Shown: positions 11,170 through 23,411, counted from the first letter of the stretch. The stretch is DNA of 50,181 nt from Strigamia acuminata (GCA_949358305.1 CASHSZ010000145.1:1-50181), one strand, 5' to 3'. The notes: generated from the sequence alone by a model not told the origin. Program-made: numbers and translations.

Positions 11170-12145
11170 TCACTTTTTCTTTCCGGCGCTCGACTTTCCC
11201 TTTCCTTTCCTCTTTCTCTTGCTCCTTGCCCGTTTCTCTTTCTCCTTCCTCGCCAGTTTCTTTTCTTCGTCTTCGTCCTCATCACTTTCCGCATCGTCCT
11301 CAAATTCAGAGTTTCTGTAATCTTCGTCGTCGTCTTCTTTTTCCTCTTCACACCTTTCGCCTGTTTCACGCTCTTCTTCCCGGCGTCTCTTTTCTTCACA
11401 CCCGTCGTTCTCGGGCTCGTCGACGACAACAAACCTCTCCTTCATCAGCACCTCATCACCGAACGAGAAATCTTTATTCTGCAAATAAAACGGGAAAATC
11501 AATATCTGAAAAGTGTCGACGTAGACGCGCGCGGTAGATTCACTCACCAACATGTCGTTCCATTGGTTTAACATCCCCAGCATCCGGAGTAAGTGGGTCT
11601 TGATGTCGGGATCGTCCCAATACTAAAAAAAAATAAAAAATAAAAAAAATATATACATAAATAAATAAATAAAAATAAAAATAAAAATAAAAATATATAT
11701 ACTTGTTCCGCCTGAACCTGAGCCCGTATCGTAAAGAGCAGGATAGTAAGCGAATGGATGGAGAACCGCATGCTCCCGTCGCGAAAGATTTTCATTTCGT
11801 GGCTAGCGTCCCAATAGTTGGGATCGTTGTTGGGTTCGCTGCCCCCTTCCGCAACGGGAACCACCCTCGATCGCAACACCCGTTCCTCTTCCTGCGCATC
11901 GCCTCGTTGAAAAGATGATGAACGTGACGCCGAATCACCGTCGTTGTCGTCGTCGTCGTCGTCGTCGTTGTCTCCGACGCGCTCTCCCTCTCCCTCTCCC
12001 ATCCCCGGTGCCCATGCAGTGCGATATCTGTGTTTGACCAACCAGTGGTCCTCTAGTCGGTCAACCACAGGCCTCGCAATGCAGAATGGGCACCGTTTCA
12101 GGGCCTTGTGCATTTTTTTCAACTTCTAGGAAACAGAGGAAAAAA

Positions 12146-12176
<31 letters not shown>

Positions 12177-14249
12177 AACGAATCGACTAATTGATTAAAT
12201 ACCCACCGGCAACAGGAGATCGGGTCTACGCGAATAGTCCCGCAGATGCTTCCTAACTCTCTTGGAGATTTCATCCTCGCGCTTAACTGCGTCTAGGTGG
12301 TGATGTTGGCGCCAATGGCGGTACGCGTCCTCGCTAAAACGCCCGTATTTCGACACCCCTAAGGTACGCGGGAGAGGAAAGGAAAAAAAAAAAAATAAAA
12401 AAAAAAATAAAAATTAGACAAAAAATAAACAAACAAATAAACAAATGTATGTTTCTCATTACCCGGTTGTTTGGCGCACAGAGCACAATAGAACGACTTC
12501 CCGCCCTCTGTCCGGAGTTTTTCTCCCTTCTTTCCTTTCCCTCCACCCTGGCGTCGTTGCCGTGTTGGCACCGCCCCCGTCTCCACCTCCCCCACCTTCC
12601 GGAGCACCCATTCCTGAAATTCTCCGAACCGTCGATCCAACTCCATCGAAAAGTTGGACGGAAGGTTGGACGGAAGCCCACTCGGTCCTGCCCTGCCAGA
12701 CGGCACCACCGAGCCCTGGGATGCAGATGCCTTTCGTATCTGAAAGAAATGGAAGGAACGATTGAACAAACGATCAAAGACAAATAGACCAGACAGGTTA
12801 CCTTTTCCGTCGACCGCCGCGTGACTCGAGTCTCCGACCTTTTCGACGCGGGTTCCCATGACGGTGATGCGGGCCGCTTCGACGCGGATCTTCGCGGCTT
12901 GGCGATGACACGCGCCAGTTGCTGTTCTTGCGGCGGCGGGGGGGCGATGGGCGCAGATGGTGGCACGGTGAAACACGGCGTCGACATAACCGGGCACGGC
13001 GCCGACACGACAGGACGTGGCATTGGTGTGAGGATCGGCAATTGCAGCCGTTCCAACCTCACGACGGGGCACATTAAAGGCATTTTGCCTAATGTCGCCG
13101 TTGGTTGAAGTGGTGGCGACCGCGGCGGTGACAGGTCTGGTGACGACGGGACCGTCACAACGCTTGGCATCGTCCAAGTGCAACCTGATGTGCTGGGCAA
13201 CGACTGGAGAAAAAAAAAAAATAAATAAATGAATAAACGAACAAACAGACGGGCAAATAAATATACGATATTGCACGTCGAATCCAAGTTTGTGCGCGGG
13301 TCGGATTCATACGATCAATCCGCTCAATGCGCGCGCGGCAAATTAAATTTGCAGGTTAAATTATAGTGCGCGCGCGGGAATTATTAATTTACGTCAAATC
13401 AACGTGATCGCTTTTCAATTTCAAATTGGAACGCGATCACGTTGATTGTCAAAATAAAATGGTCAGTTACTACGTTACCTCGAATACTTCCTTTTCCACC
13501 TTCTCAACGGTCTTCCGTTTCTTTTTCGCACCCCCTTTCCTCACACACGTCCTCTTCTTCGGTGCCGTCGCCGTCTCCTTCTCCTTTTCCTTCTCCTCCA
13601 CTGCCTCTTCCACCGCCGTTTCCTTCCACGTCTCCTTCTCCTTTTCCAACTCCACCTCCATCTCCGGCCACACTATTCCCATCTCCTCCACTGTCTCTTC
13701 CACCACCGTCTCTTCCACCGCCTTCTCCTTTTCCACCTCCTTCCCCGACACAGTCTCTTCCACCGCCTTCTCCTTCTCCGTCCCCGACACAGTCTCTTCC
13801 ACCGCCTTCTCCTTCTCCGTCTCCGACACAGTCTCTTCCACCGCCATCTCCTTTTCCACCTCCTTCCCCGACACAGTCTCTTCCACCGCCTTCTCCTTCT
13901 CCGTCTCCGACACAGTCTCTTCCACCGCCATCTCCTTTTCCACCTCCTTCCCCGACACAGTCTCTTCCGCCGCCCTCGCCTTCCCCACCTCCTCCACGAT
14001 CTCATCCACAACCCCCCCCACAATCTCATCCGCCGTCCCATCCGTTTCTCTAAAAAAAAAAATAAATAAATAAATTGTGAGACGTTGCGTGCAAGACCCG
14101 AAGAGCGCGTGGAACTCACGTTTGTGGCAGGCTCGATGACCACACGGAATGCCCCGTGCTTTGGGATAGGTCCAAGGCACCGTCGTCGTTGGGTCCGTCC
14201 TGGTAAGAAACGAGTAAATATAATTACAAACGTGTGCATAATTAAAAAA

Positions 14250-14280
<31 letters not shown>

Positions 14281-16696
14281 AAATAAAAAAGGGGGCCAAA
14301 AAGACGCCCACAATTAAAATGACTAACTTGTAGTAAAAAAAAAGAAAAGGAAAAAATTAACCAATAAATGAATTAAATTTAAATAGACCCTGACGTTAAA
14401 TGTGTCGGTAAAGAGCACGCATTTGATGTGCGCGCCTAACTCGAGATGACGCGCGTTGGTTGGTCGTTTTCACATTTCGTCTGCGCCGATCGTGTCGGAA
14501 ACATGAGAGTCAAGAACACTCTTGTAAACTCGACTTTGATTCTTTAGCCTACCGTTGCAGTTGCGGGTTCATGGTCCGGTGCCCCGGAAGACGACGCGAT
14601 GCATTGTGCGACTCGAAACAAGACGGTCGACATGACTTCGGACGCGGCCTGACAGGAAACAAACAAATGTGAATATTCAAACGGATTGAAAAGAAAAAGA
14701 AACAAAACAGAAAAAAAAATGCATATACTGTATACAGTATATCTGTGATTACTCTGCGGGTCTTTAATAGCGCGCGGGACCATTTATTTTTAAATAGCGC
14801 ACGGGTGCGCTATTTACAAATAAACGGTATCCTCGATTTGTACACGTGTCTTCGGTGGGACAATTTTAGTTCACGAATAACGCGCGCGGGCCTCTGATCG
14901 TACACATGAGAAAATTTGTCCCCAGATAGCGTGTGGATGCACTATTTGGAGATATACGGTATATAATTTCTATTTTTCTAATTCTAATTCACTCACCGTC
15001 CCTGCATCTCCAACGATGGCCTCCATTATTGCCCGCCTCTCTGTCAGCCTATCCACCCGCCTCTCCACCACCCTCTCCACCAGCCTTTCGTGGTACAACA
15101 CCACCCTGGACTCGGAGGGTTGAGACTCGCTGAATTCCGTGTCTTGGGATTCCTCCAGCATCGGCTCTGTTGGTTGCGATTGCGAGTCGTCCAGAATCGA
15201 CTCCACTGGACGTCGTCGAGATGTGTCCATTGTGGCCTGATTAAAAACGAGCAAATATAATAAATAAAAAAATAAAAATAAAAACAAAAAAATAAAAATA
15301 AAAATAAAAAAATGAATAAAAATAGAAAAAGAAAAAGAAAAATCAATTAAAAGAAAAAAAAAAAGGGGGGGGGGGGATGGGGGGGGGAGGGAAGGGAGCG
15401 GACACGTAAAACAAATCGAGACGCGGGGCGTCAAACGACAAAAAATTGGACGCGCGTGTTCGCGTATTTTCGCGCGCACAAACATGGGAGAATGGGTCAC
15501 AATTGCGTCGATCGCGCCAGAACCAGCAACGAAAGCTTATCCTCGCAAAATTAATTTTGATTATGGGCCAATTCTTTCACTCACCGCCGTCGACGCTTCC
15601 ACAGTGACCAACCTCTCGTCCACGTGCGGTTCTGTGTCCTGGAACGATACGAATGTGTATGAATAAATCAGCGTTTAAAAAATAAATAAATAAAATAAAA
15701 TAAAACAAAGAAAGTTTAGAAAAATGGAAAATAGCGGGTCCGTACCCCGGACCGTGCCCATTTCCACGCGGATATTAGAATTTATTCCTATCCCGACGTG
15801 GCCCCTCTCCACGGATCTCAGATTTAATTGTCGGAAGAAAAATTTGATCACTACTTTGCAATTGGCATTCGATGCTGTTAAATGGTTGGAGAATCGGGAC
15901 CGTTTGTCATTGCTTAAAATTGGCACAGATAAGAGATCGCGCATAAATGGGACAAAAAAATTAAATTTAAAAAAATGAAATTTTTACACGTGATATGAAT
16001 CAATTTTTAATGTCCGCGCGGAAATAAATAAATTATTTTCTATTTTTATTTCGCGAATTAGGCAGAAATATTTATTTATTTATGTGTTTGTTTATCTATT
16101 TTTCATCAATAATAATAATAATAATAATATTGTTAATCGTGAGACAATTTTTCCACTCACCGTCATCGTGGTTGCAACTTCGGTTGACCCCTCCTCGGTT
16201 TCTAATTTTTCATTTTCCATCTTCCCACCTTCCGTCTCTTTGTTTGCGTCGGATGTCTGTAAGGGAGAGAAAATAAAAAATAAAAATAAAAATAAAAACA
16301 TTTTTCGTTTGTGTCGGCATATTCCGCTCTAAACGCGCGATTTGAAAACGACCACAAATCCGTGCTCGACGACGGTGCGTGGCAACGAGTGGACCAATAC
16401 GGTATACACGTGTGCATATATAAATCAATAAATAAAAAATGTATACATTCGTCTAATTTTAATAAACCTCGTTCGCCGTCGATCGGGTAAAAATCATCCA
16501 CGTTACACCGCAAACGCTCACTCACGTACACTCCCGCGACCAAACACAAAAAATCCATGTGCGTTGTTCGACGACCACACGTGTGCACACGTACGACCAC
16601 GGACGCGATTCATTGACAAAAATATCGCAAAAATTCGTAAAAGCCGCCCAAATTTACCTGCGGAGACGCGACCGAGCATAAACTTCCCGCTTCCAT
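11170..16696 (-). CDS. Large acidic repeat protein with two C2H2-like zinc fingers, 13 exons
   Basis: Minus-strand exons: 16696-16658, 16256-16161, 15638-15585, 15236-14997, 14648-14553, 14199-14120, 14049-13479, 13203-12802, 12739-12463, 12358-12207, 12125-11703, 11622-11548 and 11478-11170. Together they give 938 codons with every phase matching, which strongly supports one gene. Residues ~202-392 are tandem 12-15-residue repeats (AVEETVSGKEVEKEM and variants), acidic and helical, then a basic patch. Residues ~393-526 are Pro/Ser/Val-rich. Residues ~610-641 hold a finger C-x2-C-x18-H-x4-H (CALC...YRHWRQHH), and ~681-701 a second, C-x2-C-x11-H-x4-H (CPFC...HWLVKH). The tail is Asp/Glu then Lys/Arg-rich, like a nuclear localisation signal. 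The 110-aa gene at 38.9 kb has the same finger pair with identical spacing. Nucleic-acid binding in the nucleus is an inference. If the exon-7 intron is not spliced, the protein stops at 13470 after VT; exons could then form two genes. Confidence 0.75.
13397..13447. repeat. Perfect 15-bp intronic hairpin
   Basis: Arms 13397-13411 and 13433-13447 (AATCAACGTGATCGC and its complement) are perfect, and the loop itself is partly palindromic. It sits in the intron between exons 7 and 8 of the zinc-finger gene. It could be a tiny MITE or a splicing-relevant RNA stem. Confidence 0.8.
14723..14960. repeat. Dyad-rich intronic insertion
   Basis: Contains a 20-bp perfect palindrome (ATATACTGTATACAGTATAT, 14723-14742), a perfect 12-bp hairpin (TAAATAGCGCAC, arms 14791-14802 and 14805-14816) and repeated AATAGCGCGC/ATAGCGTG words, closing with TATACGGTATAT near 14955. 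All lies within the intron between exons 4 and 5 of the zinc-finger gene, and looks like a decayed inverted-repeat element. Confidence 0.6.
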
Positions 16697-17060
16697 TTCC
16701 AGTTCATGTATGCTCGCTACCAGTTTGTTGACGCGACACCTGTTGGCGATTCCGCGAATGATTTTGATTCAAAGTCTCCGATTTACATCCGTTTTTAAGA
16801 GCTACGATGTTTTGGTTTTGGAGTCGGCTATGTGATCGTTTTTTAATTAAAAACGAAACAATTTTGGGTCAGACGATAATATTTTGGGCTCCGTTATAAT
16901 TTCGAGCGCGCGATCGTGAGCGGGGTGCTGTGATGCCCACTTCACTCCAGTCGCGTTTAAACAAACCAACAAGTTCGGGTTTTTGTCCCCTTTACTTATT
17001 TGTTTATTTTGGAGTTTTTATCGTGGGTCAAAAACGTTGACCGGAGGCAACGCCACATGT
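16697..17060. other. Upstream flank of the 13-exon gene
   Basis: No open frame or repeat of note. It should contain the promoter and any 5' non-coding exon of the minus-strand zinc-finger gene, but no TATA box or donor-acceptor pair stands out. Confidence 0.4.
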
Positions 17061-17231
17061 GCAAAAGGCAGTGCTGGACTGGCCCGGCGGGCTACCGGGA
17101 GTTTCCCGGTGGCCCGTGGCCGCTGTGGCCTGTCGCAGCCGGCTGTAGCCTGTCCTGACTTCATTAATTGTGGCCCGGACACCCAGATTTCCCGGCCATA
17201 AATTTGTTCCCAGTCCAGCCCTGGCAAAAGG
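17061..17231. mobile_element. hAT-type MITE with 8-bp target site duplication
   Basis: A 155-bp element (17069-17223) begins CAGTGCTGGACTGG and ends CCAGTCCAGCCCTG, imperfect terminal inverted repeats starting with CAG. It is flanked by a perfect 8-bp direct repeat, GCAAAAGG, at 17061-17068 and 17224-17231. CAG-type ends with 8-bp duplications are the mark of hAT transposons. It has no coding capacity, so it must have been moved by a transposase elsewhere. GC-rich palindromic words (CCCGGC, CCCGGT) fill the interior. The perfect duplication suggests a fairly recent insertion. Confidence 0.9.
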
Positions 17232-17296
17232 GCAATAAAAGTACAAGTTTACTCGAATGGAGAGAACATTGCGTATATATAATATATATTATATAT

Positions 17297-17427
17297 GTAT
17301 TTATTTATTTATTTATTTATCTATTTATTCATTTATTTACTATCTACGCGCGGCCACGTAAATAAATTCAATGGGAACCCCGTGGAATCGTGTGTTGCAT
17401 TCACGCCCAATAGATGGCGTTGTTTGT

Positions 17428-17475
<48 letters not shown>
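17297..17475. repeat. Two (TTTA)n tracts
   Basis: TTTA repeats at 17297-17340 and 17425-17475, separated by ~85 bp of unique sequence. Confidence 0.95.
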
Positions 17476-18989
17476 TCTATTTTAATAATGCAGGTGTAAC
17501 ATCCGGTTGGTCCGGCGTGCGACGAGAGACTGGGCGGTGTTTAAGTTTGACTGTTTATTATCGACGAATAGAGTAAACAATAAGTAAATTCTTCAAAGAC
17601 GAAGAACATCGGGAGAAGTGGGTAACACTAAAACTCGATTGAAACGGGCAAAAAACGGTAGAGAGGCGCTAATAAATCCGTTTGAGTGACATCGGGTCGT
17701 GAAAACGACCTAACTAGCTTCGATTAACTGATAGGAACTAATGGACATTTATTCGAATCGATAGTCTAAACGGGCACAAACTGTCTAAAAGCGATGTTGA
17801 CGGGAGCAGTTCGGGACGGGAATTGATAAAACCCGAAAACAGAGAAGATTCGCAACGAAAGCAATGGCCGCCGTTGGAAACGACGAGAAATAAGCGTCAG
17901 CGGATGGAGACAAATAACATAACGCGAGACGTCTAAACCAAGCAGGAAGGTAAGAAGAACGTGCGAGCTTTGCTTTAAATTTTTGCAAACATTAGTATCT
18001 CCAGCAGAGATTCGACGGGCGCGTATAACCGTGCGGAGGAGTGAGTGAGCCGGGTCGCGCGAGTCGACAAACTAGGACGGAGCCCGGGAGGAAAAAAAGC
18101 CGCGAAAACAAGCACAACAGGTGAGTAAAATTCGGATGCCTGAGTTCAAATAAATCCCGAGGAAATAAACTGAAGAGTGTACATTTTTTCTAGGACATTA
18201 GCGCGGGTCCATCGGGAAGAGAATAGGACGCACCACGGTCCTCTCACGATTATATTGGAAATAGAAAGGGACAACGAGGACGCATTTGTCGACAACGAAG
18301 CGACAGAGAGTGGAAAATAGGAAAGGAAGGGCAATTAGATGAGTTCTTTTCACGTCACATACTTCTGACAGCGTATTAAAAACAGATCGTTCTCATTTTT
18401 GCAGGAAACACGATGTGCAGACGGTTTGCTACGTGTCATTCTCGGTTGCTCGCGACAGATGTCACACGGAGTCCTCGCGTCGTTCTCGCGTGTTGACACA
18501 CACACATACATACTCGCGCGCGCATACATATAAGGCCACTCGAATTGGTGTTACGGAATCTGGAGGAAATTCAACGAATTTGCGTGCATCGTTTTTCGCA
18601 CAACATTGCTGAAGGACCGTTCATCCATCGAAACTACCGGTGCATGTAGAAAAAAACTGATTTATGACTTTATTTCTATTTTTCATACCGGCTAACGATG
18701 TTAAACCGAGTGAAATAGTGCGGATCGAATCTTTTTAATACGAGTTGATTTATTTGGTTTGAACGAATTGAATTAATTTATCTTGAATTTCAGGTGGAAG
18801 AAAAACAAGTGACCGACTAGATATAAAATCGAGTGTTTCGCGACACCTGGAACGAAACGAGTTGTTGGATGGGTGAAATATAATCAGAAAATGTATAAAT
18901 ATTTGAATTTTAACCAGACGTTTTATGATTGCAGGATTTTGTTAAACTGATTGATTGATTGATTGATTGATTGATTAATTGCAACCTAG
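17476..18989 (+). other. Possible non-coding exons
   Basis: No long open frame. Good splice signals on the plus strand recur: a donor CAACAG/GTGAGT at 18120/18121, and acceptors TTTTCTAG (18194), TTTTGCAG (~18405), ATTTCAG (~18793) and GATTGCAG (~18936). This could be a spliced 5' untranslated region leading to the small frame at 19017, or a non-coding RNA; sequence alone cannot decide. A (CA)n patch lies at 18497-18512 and (GATT)n at 18949-18975. Confidence 0.35.
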
Positions 18990-19016
18990 ACGTGGCGTGT
19001 TGCCTCCTAGTGGACG

Positions 19017-19232
19017 ATGGTATCAGCTCCTGGTGCGTCAACGAGAAGGACGTGCAGTCTGTGTCTCCTCTACGACGACACCGAGTCTGGTCGCTCGAAA
19101 TGCTCCGTTGCGATGCCGGGCAATGGGCCGCTCAGCACGTACACGCTCGTCGACGGCGCGCGTCCCATCGCTGCGGACCCGGGGTGCTGCAAGGAGAAGA
19201 CAGGCAGACGGATAGATGGAATTAATAATTAA
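19017..19232 (+). CDS. Possible small Cys-rich protein or terminal exon
   Basis: A 71-codon frame starts at an ATG 27 bases after an acceptor-like CAACCTAG (ends 18989). It encodes TCSLCLLYDDTES near residue 13, a further Cys at 34 and a CC pair near the end, so metal binding is conceivable. GC content is higher than that of the flanks, as in other exons of the window. No family was recognised, and the overlapping frames are also open, so this call is weak. Confidence 0.3.
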   Translation: MVSAPGASTRRTCSLCLLYDDTESGRSKCSVAMPGNGPLSTYTLVDGARPIAADPGCCKEKTGRRIDGINN

Positions 19233-19599
19233 ATTGAAAATTTGATTCAACTTTTGGGGTGACTAAAACTCAAAGACAAAGTTTGTAATTTACTCGCATC
19301 GAAAGATAAATTAGTTGTCGTTGTTGTTGTTGTTGTTGTTTTTTTTTTCAAAATACAATTTATTAATAAAATATTACACGATGATTGTTCCACATTGATT
19401 ATTTGTTGATTATTTGTTTTACAATTACACTTTCAATTCTCGGTGAGCAGTTCTTTGCGTTCCGACGCGTCGCTATCGAGATTGATGTCGGGTCTCGTTC
19501 GATTGGCTGCGTTCAAATCAATCAAAACTGTGAACACAGGGCCAACGCAAATCGCGAAATCCACACGCCCATCAATCAACCACGGAGTTTAAATAAATG

Positions 19600-20450
19600 A
19601 ATAAACAAATAATTTAATAAATGAACAATGCCGACACTGCGGAAGCATGTTTCCGAACGTTTCGGTGCCGACGCGCATTCGTGAGTAAAGCGCATGTCGA
19701 CTTACCGGCGAGATCGCGTCACCCGTTAATAGTACGCGCGTTTGAACGCGGCCTAGTGCGCGACGAGGCGCGCAATGCGGGGTAGAAGAGCGGGCATCGT
19801 TTCCACCGCGTATTACGACATTTACGGGGGCGGGTCGCAGGGATAAATTAACACGAGTCGAATCGAATCGAATCAACCCGACAGGAGCTTTTTTTGGAAC
19901 AATTTGTCGGGGCTGCCGGCGCTCGTCCGTCGACACCAGCTGCCCCTATTTGCCGCGAATGCGACCCTTTGCACGACCCTTTGTACCGTGCAAACCGGCA
20001 CTGGTTTGGCCGATGACAACACAGGATAGATTAAAAGTGATGAGACAAATCCACCACCGGAACCCTCCGGATATCCGCGAGGACCCGGAACGGTCTGAAA
20101 CCGTTTGTTTGTTTGTTTGTCTGTTTGTTTGTAAATCCATCGAACGTAGTGACGAAAACTCACTTCTCCTACGCTGGCGCGTCGAGTACAATGGGATGAA
20201 AATAAAATCGTAAACCAATAGAGGCGTTCGTGGCCTCGTTTCGCGCAACACTTGTCACCGATTTCTATTCTTTTATTTAACTCGACACGATCGTTTGCGC
20301 GCGGGATTTGACGCCCGTTCACGTGACCCGTAATCTGCGTCCTTTAATGGACGCCAAAAATGTTCGCCTGATGCGACGGTAGCGCGTTCTGGCGGCAATT
20401 TAGCGCAATGAAGCGCAATCACGGCGGACCAGAGAGAGAGAGAAAGAGAA
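19600..20450. repeat. Modular repeat, copy 1
   Basis: Contains the module with GCGTCACCC and ACGCGCGTTT (~19710-19760), also present at 21.4, 24.2 and 32.6 kb. It is followed by the GC-rich hairpin module (TTGTCGGGGCTGCCGGCGCT, ~19900) and the CTCCGGATATCCGCGAGG module (~20060). Open frames across it on both strands are shared fragments of the repeat, not genes. Confidence 0.8.
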
Positions 20451-21265
20451 ATCGACACGACTCGACGGGAACTTATTTTTGGAACAAATTTATTGGGGCT
20501 GCCGTCACCAGCTGCCCCGTATGCCCGTATGCCGATGCAATAGAGAAAACACTTTTTACAACGCATAAATGACATCTACTCCACCACGAACACCCCGAGG
20601 GTATTGAGACACAAAAAGGACGAAACAGGTCCGTTTAAGCGCTCAGCGCTTGATGGCTCCTTGTTCGAAACAAGTGTGTCTGGTCTGGGTTTGAAAATGT
20701 CCGCAGAGTCGGTCGAATCCAACGACAACAACTGCGTCGCCGGGGATGGTGCGAGGCGTCCGGAAGCCAGTTCTAAAATGTAAAATGTAATTTATTTTCA
20801 ATTTTTTTGTTGGGATCGACCCCAACGAAGATAATCTCATTAAACAATGGAGCACGAACCGCGAAACTGATCCCATGGTCGGGAAATCGAACTCCAGTCG
20901 TCCGCCCATCGTCGATCGCCAGGTATCTTTAAGCGATAAACATGTCGCGCCTCGAGAGTTCGTGGATCTGATCTGATCTGACTTAATCTGACCTGGATCG
21001 AACCCGAATTTGAATCTTAATTTTACGTATTTTTTAGCGTTTCAACATTACGTCAGTTTCCTTTTATTAAACAATTATACTTTTAATTTTCGTCGATAGT
21101 TATTTGCATTCCGACGCGTTGCTATCGAATTTGACGTCGGGTCTCGGTCGACTGGCTGCGTTCAAGTCAGAATTGCGAACACGGGACCAATACACAGGCC
21201 GCCGTAACGCTAAAAATGAGTGGACCTTTCCGCAATTTGCACACCACGAGGTCTGAATAGATGAA
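20451..21265. repeat. Modular repeat, copy 2
   Basis: Hairpin module at ~20471 (truncated), then AAAATGTAAAATGTAATTT, a CCCAACGAAGATAATCT block (~20820), CGATCGCCAGG (~20910) and the GATCTGATCTGAC block (~20970). These occur in the same order in the other copies. Confidence 0.75.
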
Positions 21266-21289
21266 TTAATAAATAAGTAAACGAATAAA

Positions 21290-21965
21290 CAAATAAATAA
21301 ACAATGCCGACGCCGTAGAAACGTGTAGAAGCTTGTTTCTGGACGTTTCAGTGCCGGTGCGCATCCGTGAGTAAAGTGTGCGTCGATTTAGCGGCGTGAT
21401 CGCGTCACCCTTAATTGTACGCGCGTTTAAATGCGATCTAATGCGCGATGAGGCGCGCAATACGGGGTAGAAGAGCGGGGCATTGTTTCCACCGCGTAGA
21501 TCGCAGAGATAAATTAACACGATACGAATCGAATCGAATCAACTCGACAGGAGCTTTATTTGAAACAATGTGTCGGGGCTGCCGGCGCTCGTCGGCGCCA
21601 ACTGCCCCTATTTGTCGCGAACGCGACCCTCCGACCATTCGCGTCTGGCCAGTGACGACGCAGAATAAAACGAGCGCAATCAAACCGATGCCGCACACCG
21701 GAACCCTCCGGATATCCGCGAGGGCCCGGAACGCTCGCTCTGAGAATGTTCGCAAAGTCCGGTCGAGCGCAATCTCAAAAACTCGCGTCGATTACATGGT
21801 GCGAGACAACCGGAAAAGAAAAAAAAATATATAAAACGGCGGATTTTCCACAAAATCTTTGTTCCAGTAGGTCGCTGCGAGGATAATCTAATTATTGGTC
21901 GGAACACAAATCGCGGAACCGACTCCAAGATCAGGAAATTAAACTTTGATCGTTTTCCCTATTAT
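21290..21965. repeat. Modular repeat, copy 3
   Basis: Starts with the ACGCGCGTTTAAATGCGAT module, then a hairpin module at ~21553 (closest to copy 1), CTCCGGATATCCGCGAGGG (~21705), and the GAGGATAATCTAATTA and AAACTTTGATCG blocks. Confidence 0.8.
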
Positions 21966-22239
21966 GCACATTTTTTGTTCCGAGTGGCAATGTCCGGTAC
22001 GCGCGCGTACGTCCCCTCCCTCTTTCTACCCGGACACCGAGACCCGGTGGACGATAGGTTGTGTGGACACTCGGATATTCGGGGTTCGGTCCTTTGCATT
22101 TATTCATAATGAAGACTCTTCTTACGTACAACTTAGCGTTATTTTTTTTCCCGCGTGTATTGTTTGCCGTCGACATGTTTAAAGTGCGTGCCGACTCGAT
22201 CAGCGACCAAATAAGCGGAGTTGTAAACCCACGCCAAAT

Positions 22240-22571
22240 TGAACGACTGCGGAAATATCGTCGCCAGTCCACGCATGCTCCACTTGATTACTTACTTACT
22301 CACCCACTCACTCGCTTTCTCTCGCTCTCACTCTCGCTCTCGCCCTCGCTCTCGTCGACACCACGTTGCAGTGAAGCACGAAGCTTCGTTTCAATTGTCG
22401 CCATTTTTAAATCGGGCTAGAGCCGGGCAAAGACAGTTTGCGTTTGCAGTTGCGTGTTTAGTTTCGTTTCGTTAAACGTGAGTGAGCGAGCGAGTGAACG
22501 AGCGAATGAGCCAAGTGTTTTGTGGTATCATTTGTCAATTATTCCCGCCCAATTATGCACGTATTGTATCC
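22240..22571 (+). promoter_or_regulatory. Probable promoter/5' non-coding exon of the 22.7-kb gene
   Basis: CTCACTCACT and CTCGCTCTC runs (22285-22350) are followed by GAGTGAGCGAGCGAGTG (22480-22497) and a donor TATCC/GTAAGC at 22571/22572; the coding exon begins after the acceptor at 22723. GAGTGAGCGAG words also precede the coiled-coil genes near 8.6 kb and 47.96 kb. Confidence 0.4.
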
Positions 22572-22728
22572 GTAAGCGCGCGCGCAGAAAAAATTTGTTT
22601 GTTTGGTTATTGTTGCTAACAGAAAATGAAGCTCAATTTAATAACCCATTTGTTTTTTTTTTTTTTGTTTTTTTTTTTTTCTTTTTCTTTTGATTTTATC
22701 TATCGCGTTTTTTTCTTTTTCAGAGACC

Positions 22729-23411
22729 ATGATGACAGGAACATGGAAGGTGAAAGGGGAAGGGGAGACATCGTCCATCTCGGCGCCCGTTCTCCGTGCG
22801 ACGCGGACTAGAACCACATCGCCGTCGTCGACTGCCGCTATCGCGTCGGTACCGCTCGATCCCGCTTTGTCCAAGCGTCCAGGCAGGCAGAAAAGGAGTA
22901 AACTGACGCTGATCAAGAGGGTACGCGCCACGTCTTGGGTTTTATTTATTTGCTTATTCTCTTTTTTTTTTTTCTCCCTTTCCCTTTCCAGTCGCGAAGA
23001 GAGACATCATTGCCGCCGCCGTCTTCACCTTCGGTGCTGCGGGAAGAGAGATTGGCAACAAGGGTCGAGGCGGTGATAACAGAAAAAATGGAGAATGTGG
23101 TGAAGAATGTGGTGAAGAATGTGGCGGAGAATGTGGCGGAGAATGTGGTGGAGAAGGTTATGGCGAAGCGAATGGAGAAGGTGTTGGCGGAGCAACTGGA
23201 CAAAGTGGTTGCGGAGCGAATGGAGAAAGCGGCGAGATGGCGGGAAAAGAAGACGAAGACGTTGTGCGTGTTGAAGTCGGTGGGGAAGAAGCTAGAGGCG
23301 GTGCAGGCGGAGGTGAAGGAAATGGAGATGGACATGGTGGACATGATGGAGGAGGAAGATGGCTGTGGTTACGAAGGACTCGATGATAACGGCGATGAAA
23401 AGGAGTGGTAG
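22729..23411 (+). CDS. Charged coiled-coil protein, two coding exons
   Basis: Exons 22729-22920 and 22992-23411 join in phase 0 to 203 residues. The ATG is 5 bases after an acceptor (CTTTTTCAG), as in the related genes. Exon 1 is Ser/Thr/Pro-rich and ends basic (RQKRSKLTLIKR). Exon 2 opens SRRETSLPPPSSP and runs into a Val/Lys/Glu/Asn coiled coil with short near-perfect repeats (VVKNVVKNVAENVAENVV), then a Met/Glu/Asp-rich tail (EMEMDMVDMMEEE). The exon-2 start matches the 48.4-kb gene (SCRGEASPLLPPP) and the layout matches those at 7.5 and 28.3 kb, so this is a family member. Oligomerisation through the coiled coil is likely; any partner or role is unknown. Confidence 0.7.

Noticed and set aside
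12359-13276. Alternative 305-codon minus frame across exons 8-9 of the zinc-finger gene
   Set aside because: It runs through an intron and out of phase with the flanking exons, while the chosen frame joins 13 exons without a break.
15724-15978. 84-codon plus-strand frame inside an intron of the 13-exon gene
   Set aside because: No splice partners, AT-rich, and ends in a Lys/Asn run; probably chance.
17018-17246. Three overlapping frames of ~70 codons
   Set aside because: They lie across the non-coding hAT MITE.
19589-20322. Frames sharing TDERRQPRQIV-type strings at 19.6, 21.5 and 34.1 kb
   Set aside because: The similarity comes from the non-coding hairpin module; frames are broken at different places and have no common start.
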